DNA of 59,865 nt from Oerskovia rustica (GTDB lineage: Bacteria > Actinomycetota > Actinomycetes > Actinomycetales > Cellulomonadaceae), in contig NZ_JACSQQ010000012.1 of the NCBI RefSeq assembly GCF_014836555.1, positions 62,447 to 122,311 on the forward strand, in the 5' to 3' direction. Both the position numbers and the translations under genes were made by a program. Below the pieces are notes generated by a model. That model worked only from the letters and a program-made list of their open reading frames with translations, was not told the origin of the DNA and made no database searches. Shown one piece after another: positions 41,769-49,684 of this stretch (its first letter is position 1; every line of letters begins with the position of its first letter).

Positions 41769-42383
41769 ATGTCGCAGACACCCGCACGCCGGGGACGCCC
41801 CGCCACGGTCGATCCGGCGCACGTCGCCGCCACGGCCCTGCGCCTGTTCACCGAGCAGGGTTTCGGGAACGTCACGATGGACGACGTCGCGAGCGCGTGC
41901 GGCGTCGGGCGGCGGACCCTCTTCCGTCTCTTCCCGTCCAAGGCCGCGATGGTCTGGGGCGGCTCGGGCGAGGCGCGCGACGCGATCACCGAGGTTCTGG
42001 GCGCGAGCAGTCCCGCAGGCCTGGCCGAGGCGCTCGACGTGGTGCGCGCCGCCTTCGTCGCGTCCTCGACCTTCCCCGACGACGCCCTCGAGGTCACACG
42101 CCAGCGGCTGCGGCTCATCGGCTCGGACGACGAGCTGCTCGCCTGGGGAACGTCGCGCATCGGCACGTCGGCCGCGCTCGTCGAGTCCTTCCTGGCCCGC
42201 GCCGAGGGCGGGCCTCAGCCGTCGCTGCGCGCGCGGTCGCTCGCCGCAGCGTGCTCGGCCGCGAACTTCGCGGCCCTCGTCTGGTGGGCCGAGGCCGCCG
42301 CCGAGCGGGACCCGGCCCAGGTCGTCGACGACGCCCTCGCGCACCTCCTCGACGGAGCGCGCAACTGGGCGGCGCAGGGCTGA
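41769..42383 (+). CDS. TetR family transcriptional regulator
   Basis: A 204-residue regulator. N-terminal TetR DNA-binding domain (about 13-60): VAATALRLFTEQGFGNVTMD, DVASACGVGRRTLFRLFPSK. The C-terminal domain is typical of the AcrR-like TetR_C group, ligand unknown. ATG 41769 follows CGAGGAG (41757-41763) with a 5-nt spacer. It most likely represses itself and the divergent SDR gene. Confidence 0.92.
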   Translation: MSQTPARRGRPATVDPAHVAATALRLFTEQGFGNVTMDDVASACGVGRRTLFRLFPSKAAMVWGGSGEARDAITEVLGASSPAGLAEALDVVRAAFVASSTFPDDALEVTRQRLRLIGSDDELLAWGTSRIGTSAALVESFLARAEGGPQPSLRARSLAAACSAANFAALVWWAEAAAERDPAQVVDDALAHLLDGARNWAAQG

Positions 42384-42432
42384 GCGGGGCATCCCGGCGC
42401 CCTCTCGGCGCGGCCCCGGCTCGGCCCGCGCC

Positions 42433-42450
42433 CGTCGGCCCCGGCCGACG
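42433..42450 (+). terminator. Terminator of the TetR gene
   Basis: CGTCGGCC-CC-GGCCGACG, a 7-bp stem with a 4-nt loop, 50 nt past the stop; a second CCCGGCACGCCGGG lies at 42456-42469. Confidence 0.55.
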
Positions 42451-42525
42451 TCATTCCCGGCACGCCGGGCGAGACCTACCAAAGGGGATTGTGTGAAGGA
42501 TGTTCTGCCCGGGGGTGCTGCCGCG

Positions 42526-42531
42526 TAACCT
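42526..42531 (+). promoter_or_regulatory. Leaderless -10 of the succinic-semialdehyde dehydrogenase gene
   Basis: TAACCT, then 7 nt, then ATG 42539. Confidence 0.55.
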
Positions 42532-42538
42532 GTCACGC

Positions 42539-44164
42539 ATGGCAAGCGAAACATCGGACGGCAGCGCCGCCATCGACGGCCTCCTGGACCCGGAGCACCC
42601 CTCCGCCACGTACGTCCTGGAGCCCGACGTCGTCGCTCCCCTCGTGGCCCGCGTCGTCACCTCCCACACGGCGGGCGAGCACCGCTCGGTCCTCCCGTTC
42701 ACGGGGGCGCCGCTCGCGTCGATCCCTCTGTCCTCGGTCGAGGACGTCGCGGTCGCGGTCGCGCGTGCGCGTCGCGCCCAGCGTTCCTGGGCGCACACCA
42801 CGGTCGGCGAGCGCGCAGCGGTGCTCCTGCGCTTCCACGACCTGGTCCTCGAGCGGCAGACCGAGATCCTGGACCTGCTCCAGATGGAGACGGGCAAGTC
42901 GCGTCGCAGCGCGTTCGAGGAGGTCGGTGACATCGCCCAGGTCACGCGCCACTACGGCGTGCGGGCCGCGCACTACCTCGCCGAGCGTCGCGTGGGCGGG
43001 ATGCTGCCCGTCCTGACGCGCGCGAGCGTGCACCGCCGTCCGGTCGGCGTGGTCGGTGCGATCGCGCCCTGGAACTACCCCCTCACGCTGGCCCTCGCCG
43101 AGGCCCTGCCCGCCCTGGTCGCAGGCAACGCCGTGGTGGTCAAGCCGGACCCCCAGACCACGCTGACTGCCCTGTGGGCCGCCGAGGTCCTCGAGGAGGC
43201 CGGGCTGCCCGGCGACCTGCTGCTCGTCGTGGCCGGTGGCGGAGAGATCGGTGCGGCCCTGACGGGGCTCGTCGACCACATCGCGTTCACGGGTTCGACC
43301 GCGACCGGGCGCAAGGTCGCTGCGCAGGCGGGCGAGCGGCTCATCGGGACCACGCTCGAGCTGGGCGGCAAGAACCCCCTGTACGTCGCGGCCGACGCGC
43401 ACGTGCCGTCCGCGGCCCAGGGTGCCGTGCGTGCGTGCTTCTCCAACAGCGGCCAGCTCTGCGTCTCGATCGAGCGGCTCGTCCTGCACGAGGACATCGC
43501 CGAGGAGTTCCTCGACGCGTTCGTCCCGCTCGTGCGCGAGCTGAGGCTCGGCACCGCGCTCGACTACTCGGTGGACATGGGCTCGCTCACGTCCCAGGCG
43601 CAGCTCGACCGCGTGGTGGCCCACGTCGACGACGCGCTCTCGCAGGGTGCCCGTGTGCTCGCCGGCGGTGTGCACCGCGCGGACATCGGGCCCTTCTTCT
43701 ACGCGCCCACGGTCCTCGACCACGTGCCGCCCACGGCCGAGTGCGCGCGCGAGGAGACGTTCGGCCCGGTCGTCACGGTGACTCGCGTTCCCGACGACGC
43801 GGCCGCGATCCGGGCCATGAACGACTCGGACCTCGGGCTCAGCGCGAGCATCTGGACGCAGGACACCGCGCGCGGACGCCGGCTCGCCGCGCAGGTCGAG
43901 GCGGGGGCCGTCAACATCAACGACGGGTACGCGTCGGCGTTCGGCTCGGTCGCGGCACCCATGGGCGGGTTCAAGAGCTCGGGCGTGGGGCGTCGGCACG
44001 GGCGCGAGGGGATCGAGGCGCTCACCGAGGCACAGACGATCGTGGTCCAGCGCGGGGTGTCGCGCGGACTGAGCTTCGACACCCTCTACGCGCAGCCTGC
44101 CGACCGCGCGAGCCGCCTGCTCACGACCGCCTTCGCGGTCATGAAGAAGCTGCGCCTGCCGTAG
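42539..44164 (+). CDS. Succinic-semialdehyde dehydrogenase, GabD2-like
   Basis: NAD(P)-dependent aldehyde dehydrogenase of 541 residues. Seen: GVVGAIAPWNYPLTLALAEA, IAFTGSTATGRKVA, general base E274 in TLELGGKNP, nucleophile C308 in NSGQLCVSIERL, REETFGPVVTVTRV, AGAVNINDGYASAF and PMGGFKSSGVGRRHG. The LCVSIERL loop and length match the GabD2 type of actinobacteria, which links 4-aminobutyrate or 2-oxoglutarate to succinate. No GABA transaminase is adjacent. Its last 26 nt overlap the convergent YdcF gene. Confidence 0.88.
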   Translation: MASETSDGSAAIDGLLDPEHPSATYVLEPDVVAPLVARVVTSHTAGEHRSVLPFTGAPLASIPLSSVEDVAVAVARARRAQRSWAHTTVGERAAVLLRFHDLVLERQTEILDLLQMETGKSRRSAFEEVGDIAQVTRHYGVRAAHYLAERRVGGMLPVLTRASVHRRPVGVVGAIAPWNYPLTLALAEALPALVAGNAVVVKPDPQTTLTALWAAEVLEEAGLPGDLLLVVAGGGEIGAALTGLVDHIAFTGSTATGRKVAAQAGERLIGTTLELGGKNPLYVAADAHVPSAAQGAVRACFSNSGQLCVSIERLVLHEDIAEEFLDAFVPLVRELRLGTALDYSVDMGSLTSQAQLDRVVAHVDDALSQGARVLAGGVHRADIGPFFYAPTVLDHVPPTAECAREETFGPVVTVTRVPDDAAAIRAMNDSDLGLSASIWTQDTARGRRLAAQVEAGAVNINDGYASAFGSVAAPMGGFKSSGVGRRHGREGIEALTEAQTIVVQRGVSRGLSFDTLYAQPADRASRLLTTAFAVMKKLRLP

Positions 44165-44960
44165 CGGCCGAGAGCGAGTCCAGGACGTCCGTGACCGCGG
44201 TCTCGCGCGTGCCGAGGTGCACGGGCTCCCGGCCGGTCACGGCGTCCCAGGCGGCCTTGAGCGAGGCCGGCGCCTCGCGCACGCGGTACATCACGGCCTT
44301 GGCGGGCTCGACGCTCTCCGCGGACACCCCGACGCCCACCGCGTCGATGCCCGCCTGCGCGCACGAGAACAGCGCCCGGGGCAGGTGGTAGTCCTGCGTG
44401 AGGACGACCGCCTCGGTGACCCCGAAGACCTCACGTGCCCGCACGCACGTGTCGTGGGTGTCGAAGCCCGCGAAGTCGCGCACGACGCGTTCCGCGGGCA
44501 CGCCGTGGGTGACGAGCCAGTCGAGCATCGCGGTCGGTTCGTCGTAGTCCTCGCTCGAGTTGTCCCCGCTCACGAGGATCACCTCGATCGTGCCGCGCTC
44601 GTACAGCTCGCGCGCAGCGTCGAGGCGCCGCGTGAGGTACGTCGACGGCGTGCCGTCGGGGCGCAGGCCCGCGCCGAGGACGAGGGCCACGGGGCGCGCG
44701 GGCACGTCCTCGACCCCGGGGTGCACGCGCAGCTGCCCGCTCACCTGGACCCACGCGACGGGGGCCGCGACCACGAGGACCAGCGCGGCTGCCCCGATGA
44801 GCGCGGCGCGTCCGCGGCGGCCTCGCAGCCAGGACGGTCCGGGTCGGCGTGCCCGCCCCGCTGCGGGGCGCCCAGGACTCTCCGTGGAGGTGTCGTTCGG
44901 CCCCGCCACGTCCGGCGCTGTCTCCGGGGGCGTGGCCCGATCCGTCCCCTGCTCGCTCAT
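44139..44960 (-). CDS. SanA/YdcF family (DUF218) membrane-anchored protein
   Basis: A 273-residue protein with one N-terminal membrane segment (about 54-75, LIGAAALVLVVAAPVAWVQV), preceded by a proline-rich cytoplasmic region. The extracytoplasmic DUF218 domain shows ALVLGAGLRPDGTPSTYLTR, VILVSGDNSSEDYDEPTAML and VVLTQDYHLPRALF. SanA of E. coli affects vancomycin entry and envelope permeability; the chemistry is unknown. ATG 44960 follows a leaderless -10 that lies in the 3' end of the upstream gene. C terminus overlaps the dehydrogenase gene by 26 nt on the other strand. Confidence 0.87.
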   Translation of the reverse strand: MSEQGTDRATPPETAPDVAGPNDTSTESPGRPAAGRARRPGPSWLRGRRGRAALIGAAALVLVVAAPVAWVQVSGQLRVHPGVEDVPARPVALVLGAGLRPDGTPSTYLTRRLDAARELYERGTIEVILVSGDNSSEDYDEPTAMLDWLVTHGVPAERVVRDFAGFDTHDTCVRAREVFGVTEAVVLTQDYHLPRALFSCAQAGIDAVGVGVSAESVEPAKAVMYRVREAPASLKAAWDAVTGREPVHLGTRETAVTDVLDSLSAATAGAASS

Positions 44961-44967
44961 GCGGGCG

Positions 44968-44973
44968 AGCCTA
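44968..44973 (-). promoter_or_regulatory. Leaderless -10 of the YdcF gene overlapping the upstream stop codon
   Basis: Minus strand TAGGCT (44973-44968): TAG is the stop of the DUF4031-HD gene. It is followed by 7 nt and ATG 44960. Same hexamer and same arrangement as tsaE/tsaB. Confidence 0.55.
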
Positions 44974-45987
44974 CTGGCGAGGGTTACGGCCCTGCGCGAG
45001 GCCGCGCGCAGCGAGGCCCGCGAGCTCGGTCCGCAGGTTCTGCTCGGCGCGCTCCTGCCAGCGGTCGCGCCCCGACGGGGTCCGGAAGAGGGAGGGCAGC
45101 GCGAGCAGCTGCTCGAGGACCGCGGCACGACCCGCCACGAACTGCTCGTCAGGCACGTGGGCGTACTCCGCGCGGACCTGCCGGACGTAGCGGGCGTACC
45201 GGTCGGGCGCGGAGCCGAGGATCGCGAGGTCGGCGTCGCACACGAGCGCGCCCACCACGTCGTCCGCGTCGGGGTCGTGCGTCGCCGTGAGCCGGACGAG
45301 GCGCGCGACCTCCGCGACGTCGTCGTGCGTGAGGTGCGCCCCGCCGTGGGCGGTGGACCGGTTCCCGGTGAGCGACGCCGTCGGGCCGGGGACGAGCGGC
45401 GACAGGCGTGCGACCGCGAGCGCGGCCGACGCCTCCTCGTCCTCGCCCGCGACGCCCTCGTGGACCGCGTCGTGGAACCACAGCGCGAGCTGCGTGCCCT
45501 GCGACGCGCCCGACGGCGCAGGCTCGCCGGGGGAGGGCACGCCCGGCGAGCGGCCCTCCAGGACCGCGAGGGAGTCGAGCACGTGGACCAGGTGCGCGGG
45601 CCCGTGGTAGGCGCGGTGCGGCTCGTGCCAGCGGGCGATCAGGTCGTTGCCCACCTCCCGCGCCCCCGGGAGCCCCGGCAGGACCGCGTCCCAGCGCGCC
45701 AGCAGTGCCGCGGCCTTGGCCGCTCCCCGCTCGCGGGCGGGGACGCGCAGCCCCGAGGCCCGCAGCCGCACGATGAGCTCGCGCCCCGACACGTCCTGGG
45801 CCCCCGCGGCGACGCAGTCCGCGTGGCGCTCGGCAGGGACGTCGTAGTGGTCGAGGTCGAACGCGCGCCGGCCCAGCCCCAGCCGCTCGGCGAACTCGTG
45901 CAGCTCGTCGAGCGAGGAGTCCGAGACGAGGTGGGACCACGAGGTCCCGTGGGCCGGCCAGGTCGGCGGGTCGATGAGAAGAGCCAC
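44971..45987 (-). CDS. DUF4031-HD domain fusion hydrolase
   Basis: A 338-residue protein with two parts. Residues 1-80 are a DUF4031 domain (LLIDPPTWPAHGTSWSHLVS, DLDHYDVPAERHADCVAAGA). Residues about 90-330 are an HD-type metal-dependent phosphohydrolase: YHGPAHLVHVLD (127-138), catalytic H172-D173 in ALWFHDAVHEG, and CDADLAILGSAPDRY. The substrate is unknown; similar HD proteins act on nucleotides. GTG 45987 lies inside one arm of a large palindrome and 6 nt after TAGGGT. The stop codon doubles as the start of the YdcF -10. Confidence 0.85.
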   Translation of the reverse strand: MALLIDPPTWPAHGTSWSHLVSDSSLDELHEFAERLGLGRRAFDLDHYDVPAERHADCVAAGAQDVSGRELIVRLRASGLRVPARERGAAKAAALLARWDAVLPGLPGAREVGNDLIARWHEPHRAYHGPAHLVHVLDSLAVLEGRSPGVPSPGEPAPSGASQGTQLALWFHDAVHEGVAGEDEEASAALAVARLSPLVPGPTASLTGNRSTAHGGAHLTHDDVAEVARLVRLTATHDPDADDVVGALVCDADLAILGSAPDRYARYVRQVRAEYAHVPDEQFVAGRAAVLEQLLALPSLFRTPSGRDRWQERAEQNLRTELAGLAARGLAQGRNPRQ

Positions 45988-46018
45988 GCCTCGACCCTAG
46001 AGGGTCGAGGCGTGGCTC
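45981..46018. terminator. 18-bp-arm palindrome: ackA terminator overlapping the start of the DUF4031-HD gene
   Basis: Bases 45981-45998 are the exact complement of 46001-46018, with 2 bases (AG) at the centre (GAGCCACGCCTCGACCCT is one arm). It lies 80 nt past the ackA stop, contains the GTG of the next gene and the minus-strand TAGGGT (45999-45994). Confidence 0.75.
45994..45999 (-). promoter_or_regulatory. Leaderless -10 of the DUF4031-HD gene
   Basis: TAGGGT on the minus strand at the centre of the palindrome, 6 nt before GTG 45987. Confidence 0.5.
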
Positions 46019-46097
46019 GGGTCGTGCGCGGGCAGTGCCGTGCCCACGCACGTGCCGTCGCGCTGTGCTCGGGCGCGCGACGACGGCGGTGGGGCGG

Positions 46098-47480
46098 TCA
46101 GGACTCCTGAGGTGCTTCCGGCTCTGCCTGCTCGGCAGGAGCGGACGGCTCGGTGGCCGACCCGGCCGGCTCTGCCGATGCTGCCGGCGCTGCCGGCGCT
46201 GCCGGCGGGAACGTCACGGGCTTCCCGGCCTTCTCGGTCTCCTCGACGATCTCCACGCTCAGGCGGGCGATCGCGAGCTCCTCCATGGTCGGCACGACCA
46301 TGACCAGCGTGCTCGTCCAGTCGGGCGAGATGACGCGCGGCTCCTTGCTGCGGACCGCGTTGCGCTCCGGGTCGACCGCGATGCCGAGGCCCGCGAGGCC
46401 CTCGACGACCTGGGCGCGCACGATGTCGTCGTTCTCGCCCACACCGGCCGTGAACGCGATGACGTCGATGCGACCCAGCACGGCCATGTACGCGCCGATG
46501 TACTTGCGCAGCCGGTGGATGTACACGTCGAGCGCGAGCCTCGCGTCCTCGTTGCCTGCGGCGATGAGGTCGTGCAGCGCGCGGAAGTCGTTCTCGCCCG
46601 CGATGCCCTTGATGCCCGAGCGCTTGTTGAACAGGTCGTCGAGCTCGTCGATCGACATGTTCGCGTTGCGGGCGAGGTGGAAGATCACCGCGGGGTCGAT
46701 GTCTCCGGTGCGGGTCCCCATGACCAGGCCCTCGAGCGGCGTCAGGCCCATCGACGTGTCGACCGCGATGCCGCCGCGCACGGCCGAGGCCGACGCACCG
46801 TTGCCGAGGTGCAGCACGATGATGTTGAGGTCCTGCAGCCGGCGGCCCAGGACGCGTGCGACCTTGCCCGACACGTAGTGGTGGCTCGTGCCGTGGAAGC
46901 CGTACCGGCGCACGCCGTACTTCTTCGCGGTCTCCTTCTCGAGCGCGTAGGTCGAGGCGGCCTCGGGCAGCGACGAGAAGAACGCCGTGTCGAACACCGC
47001 GACGTGCGGGACGTCGGGCAGGAGCTCACGGGCGACCGAGATGCCCGTGACGTTCGCCGGGTTGTGCAGCGGGGCGAGCGGAGCGAGGTCCAGGATCTGG
47101 CGCTCGACCTCGTCGTCCACCAGCACGGGGCGGGAGAACTGGGCGCCGCCGTGGACGACGCGGTGACCCACGGCGTACACGTTGGCGTCGGCGAGCCGCG
47201 GCCCGACCTCGTCGAACAGCGACAGCGCGATGCGCAGCGCCTCGGCGTGGTCACGGACGGGCTCCTCACGCGTGGTCGTGTTGCCCGCGAAACGGTGCTT
47301 GATGACGCCGTTCGACTCGCCGATGCGCTCGATGGTCCCCGCCGCGATGGCCTCGCCGCCGACCGGGTTGACGAGCTGGTACTTGAGCGAGGACGACCCC
47401 GAGTTCATCACGAGGACCGAACCGTGCGCGCCGTACGCCGAGTACGGGTTCGAGCGCTCGTGCTCCGGGAGGACGGTCAT
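46098..47480 (-). CDS. ackA: Acetate kinase
   Basis: Acetyl phosphate plus ADP to acetate plus ATP. In 460 residues: VLVMNSGSSSLKYQL (23-37), VGHRVVHGGAQFSRPVLV, catalytic region VFDTAFFSSLPEAASTYAL, RRYGFHGTSHHYVS, VLHLGNGASASAVRGG, MGLTPLEGLVMGTRTGDIDP and FTAGVGENDDIVR. The family ends near residue 415; a proline/alanine/glutamate tail of about 45 residues follows. ATG 47480 overlaps the pta stop (ATGA). Last gene of xfp-pta-ackA; it recovers ATP from the acetyl phosphate that phosphoketolase makes. Confidence 0.97.
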   Translation of the reverse strand: MTVLPEHERSNPYSAYGAHGSVLVMNSGSSSLKYQLVNPVGGEAIAAGTIERIGESNGVIKHRFAGNTTTREEPVRDHAEALRIALSLFDEVGPRLADANVYAVGHRVVHGGAQFSRPVLVDDEVERQILDLAPLAPLHNPANVTGISVARELLPDVPHVAVFDTAFFSSLPEAASTYALEKETAKKYGVRRYGFHGTSHHYVSGKVARVLGRRLQDLNIIVLHLGNGASASAVRGGIAVDTSMGLTPLEGLVMGTRTGDIDPAVIFHLARNANMSIDELDDLFNKRSGIKGIAGENDFRALHDLIAAGNEDARLALDVYIHRLRKYIGAYMAVLGRIDVIAFTAGVGENDDIVRAQVVEGLAGLGIAVDPERNAVRSKEPRVISPDWTSTLVMVVPTMEELAIARLSVEIVEETEKAGKPVTFPPAAPAAPAASAEPAGSATEPSAPAEQAEPEAPQES

Positions 47481-49684
47481 GCGGGTGCTCCGTTCGTGCT
47501 GGGCTCGGTGGACGAGCCCGCCTGTGCCTGGATGGCCGTGATGGCCACGGTGTTGACGATGTCCTGGACCAGGGCACCGCGCGAGAGGTCGTTCACGGGC
47601 TTGTTGAGGCCCTGGAGGACGGGTCCCACCGCGATGGCGCCCGCCGAGCGCTGCACCGCCTTGTAGGTGTTGTTGCCCGTGTTGAGGTCGGGGAAGATGA
47701 AGACCGTCGCCTTGCCCGCGACGTCCGAGACCGGCATCTTGGACGCGGCCACGGACGCGTCGACCGCGGCGTCGTACTGGATGGGTCCCTCGACGAACAG
47801 GTCGGGGCGGCGGCTGCGCACGATCTCGGTCGCGGAGCGCACCTTGTCGACGTCGACGCCCGAGCCGGACTCGCCGGTCGAGTACGACAGCATCGCCACC
47901 CGCTGGTCGATCCCGAACTGGAGCGCCGTCGCGGCCGACGAGATGGCGATGTCGGCGAGCTGGGTGTCGGTCGGGTCCGGGTTCACGGCGCAGTCGCCGT
48001 AGACCAGGACGCGGTCCTCGAGGCACATGAGGAACACCGACGACACGACGGACACGCCCGGCATGGTCTTGATGATCTCGAACGACGGCTTGATGGTGTG
48101 CGCCGTCGTGTGACGCGCCCCCGAGACCATGCCGTCGGCAAGGCCCAGGTGGACCATCATCGTCCCGAAGTAGGACACGTCCGGGACGATCTCACGCGCG
48201 CGCTCGACCGTCATGCCCTTGTGGGCGCGCAGCGTCGTGTACTCCTCGGCGAAGCGCTGGACGAGCTCCGGGTCGTGCGGGTCGATCACCGTCGCGGCGT
48301 CGATGTCGAGGCCCAGCTCGGTCGCCCGGGCACGGATCGACTGCTCGTCGCCCAGGATCGTCAGGTCGGCGACCTGGCGACCCAGCAGGGTCGAGGCCGC
48401 ACGCAGGATGCGGTCGTCGTCGCCCTCGGGCAGCACGATGTTCTTGCGGTCCGCGCGGGCTCGCGAGAGCAGCTCGTACTCGAACATGAGCGGCGTGACG
48501 ACCTCGGGGCGCGGGACGTCGAGGCCCGCGAGGAGCGCGGCGCCGTCGACGTTCTGCTCGAACAGCGCGAGCGCCGTGTCGACCTTGCGCTGCGACTCCT
48601 TGGACACCCGACCGCGCACGCGCGACGCGGCGCTCGCCGAGCGGAACGTCCCGAGGTCGGTACGGATGATCGGCAGGCTCGGGTCGAGGGCCTCGAGCAG
48701 GCGACCGGTCGAGTCCGTCGGGTAGAAGCCGCCGTTGAGGACGATGCCCGCGAGCGACGGGAAGTTGCGGGCCTGGTGCGCGGCGAGCAGGCCGATGAGG
48801 ATGTCGCTGCGGTCGCCCGGCGTGATGACCACGGCGCCGTCGACGAGCTTCTCGAGCAGGTGCTCGAGCGACATGGCCCCGACGAGCAGGTCGAGGACCT
48901 CGCGGCCCAGCAGCTCGGGGTCGCCGAGCGCGAGCCGGCCGCCCACGGCCTCCATGATCGCGGCCACGGTCGGGGCGTTGAGGAACGGGTCCTCCGGGAT
49001 GGCCCACCCGGGCAGCGAGCCCGACGCAGAGTGGGTGCCCTGGCCCTCGGGCGTGATCGCCGTGAGCTGCGCACGCACCTGCTCGATGCTCTCGGGGCGG
49101 CACCGGTTCGCGACGACCGCGATGGGCTGGGCGTGGTTCGAGCGGAGCTCGTTGACGCTGACCTCGGTGAGGTTCGCGATGGCCTCGGGCGTGCGGTCAC
49201 GGCCCGAGACGACCAGGAGCACCGGGGCGCCCAGGTTGGCCGCGATGCGGGCGTTGAACGCGAGCTCGGTCGGGCCTGCGACGTCGGTGTAGTCCGTGCC
49301 GACGATCACCACGAAGTCGCACTGCTTGGCGACGTCGTGGTAGCGGGCGACGATCTGGGCGAGGGCCGCCTCGGGGTCGGCGTGGACGTCGTCGTACGTG
49401 ACGCCCATGGCCTCCTCGTAGGTGAGGTCGACGCCGTCGTGCGCGAGCAGCAGCTCGAGCACGTAGTCGCGGTCCGCGGAGCCGGGTGCGGCGGCGGAAC
49501 CCGCCCCGTCGACGGGGGCGGTGGCCCCCGCGACGGAGCTCGGGGCGGTCCTCGTCACGGGCCGGAAGACCCCGACCCGCTGGACCCGACGGGTCAGCAG
49601 GTCGAGGACGCCCAGCGCGATCGTGGACTTCCCCGTCTCGCCCTCAGGTGAGGCGAGGTAGATGGATCGGGCGGTGCTGGTCAC
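47477..49684 (-). CDS. pta: Phosphate acetyltransferase (long form)
   Basis: Interconverts acetyl-CoA and acetyl phosphate. In 735 residues: N-terminal P-loop BioD-like domain ([20 protein letters not shown] near residue 10), a DRTGG domain (about 215-330; [16 protein letters not shown]), and the C-terminal catalytic PTA domain from about 400 ([58 protein letters not shown]). This is the long Pta type whose N-terminal part is regulatory in E. coli. GTG 49684 overlaps the xfp stop (GTGA); its own stop overlaps ackA. Confidence 0.96.
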   Translation of the reverse strand: MTSTARSIYLASPEGETGKSTIALGVLDLLTRRVQRVGVFRPVTRTAPSSVAGATAPVDGAGSAAAPGSADRDYVLELLLAHDGVDLTYEEAMGVTYDDVHADPEAALAQIVARYHDVAKQCDFVVIVGTDYTDVAGPTELAFNARIAANLGAPVLLVVSGRDRTPEAIANLTEVSVNELRSNHAQPIAVVANRCRPESIEQVRAQLTAITPEGQGTHSASGSLPGWAIPEDPFLNAPTVAAIMEAVGGRLALGDPELLGREVLDLLVGAMSLEHLLEKLVDGAVVITPGDRSDILIGLLAAHQARNFPSLAGIVLNGGFYPTDSTGRLLEALDPSLPIIRTDLGTFRSASAASRVRGRVSKESQRKVDTALALFEQNVDGAALLAGLDVPRPEVVTPLMFEYELLSRARADRKNIVLPEGDDDRILRAASTLLGRQVADLTILGDEQSIRARATELGLDIDAATVIDPHDPELVQRFAEEYTTLRAHKGMTVERAREIVPDVSYFGTMMVHLGLADGMVSGARHTTAHTIKPSFEIIKTMPGVSVVSSVFLMCLEDRVLVYGDCAVNPDPTDTQLADIAISSAATALQFGIDQRVAMLSYSTGESGSGVDVDKVRSATEIVRSRRPDLFVEGPIQYDAAVDASVAASKMPVSDVAGKATVFIFPDLNTGNNTYKAVQRSAGAIAVGPVLQGLNKPVNDLSRGALVQDIVNTVAITAIQAQAGSSTEPSTNGAPA

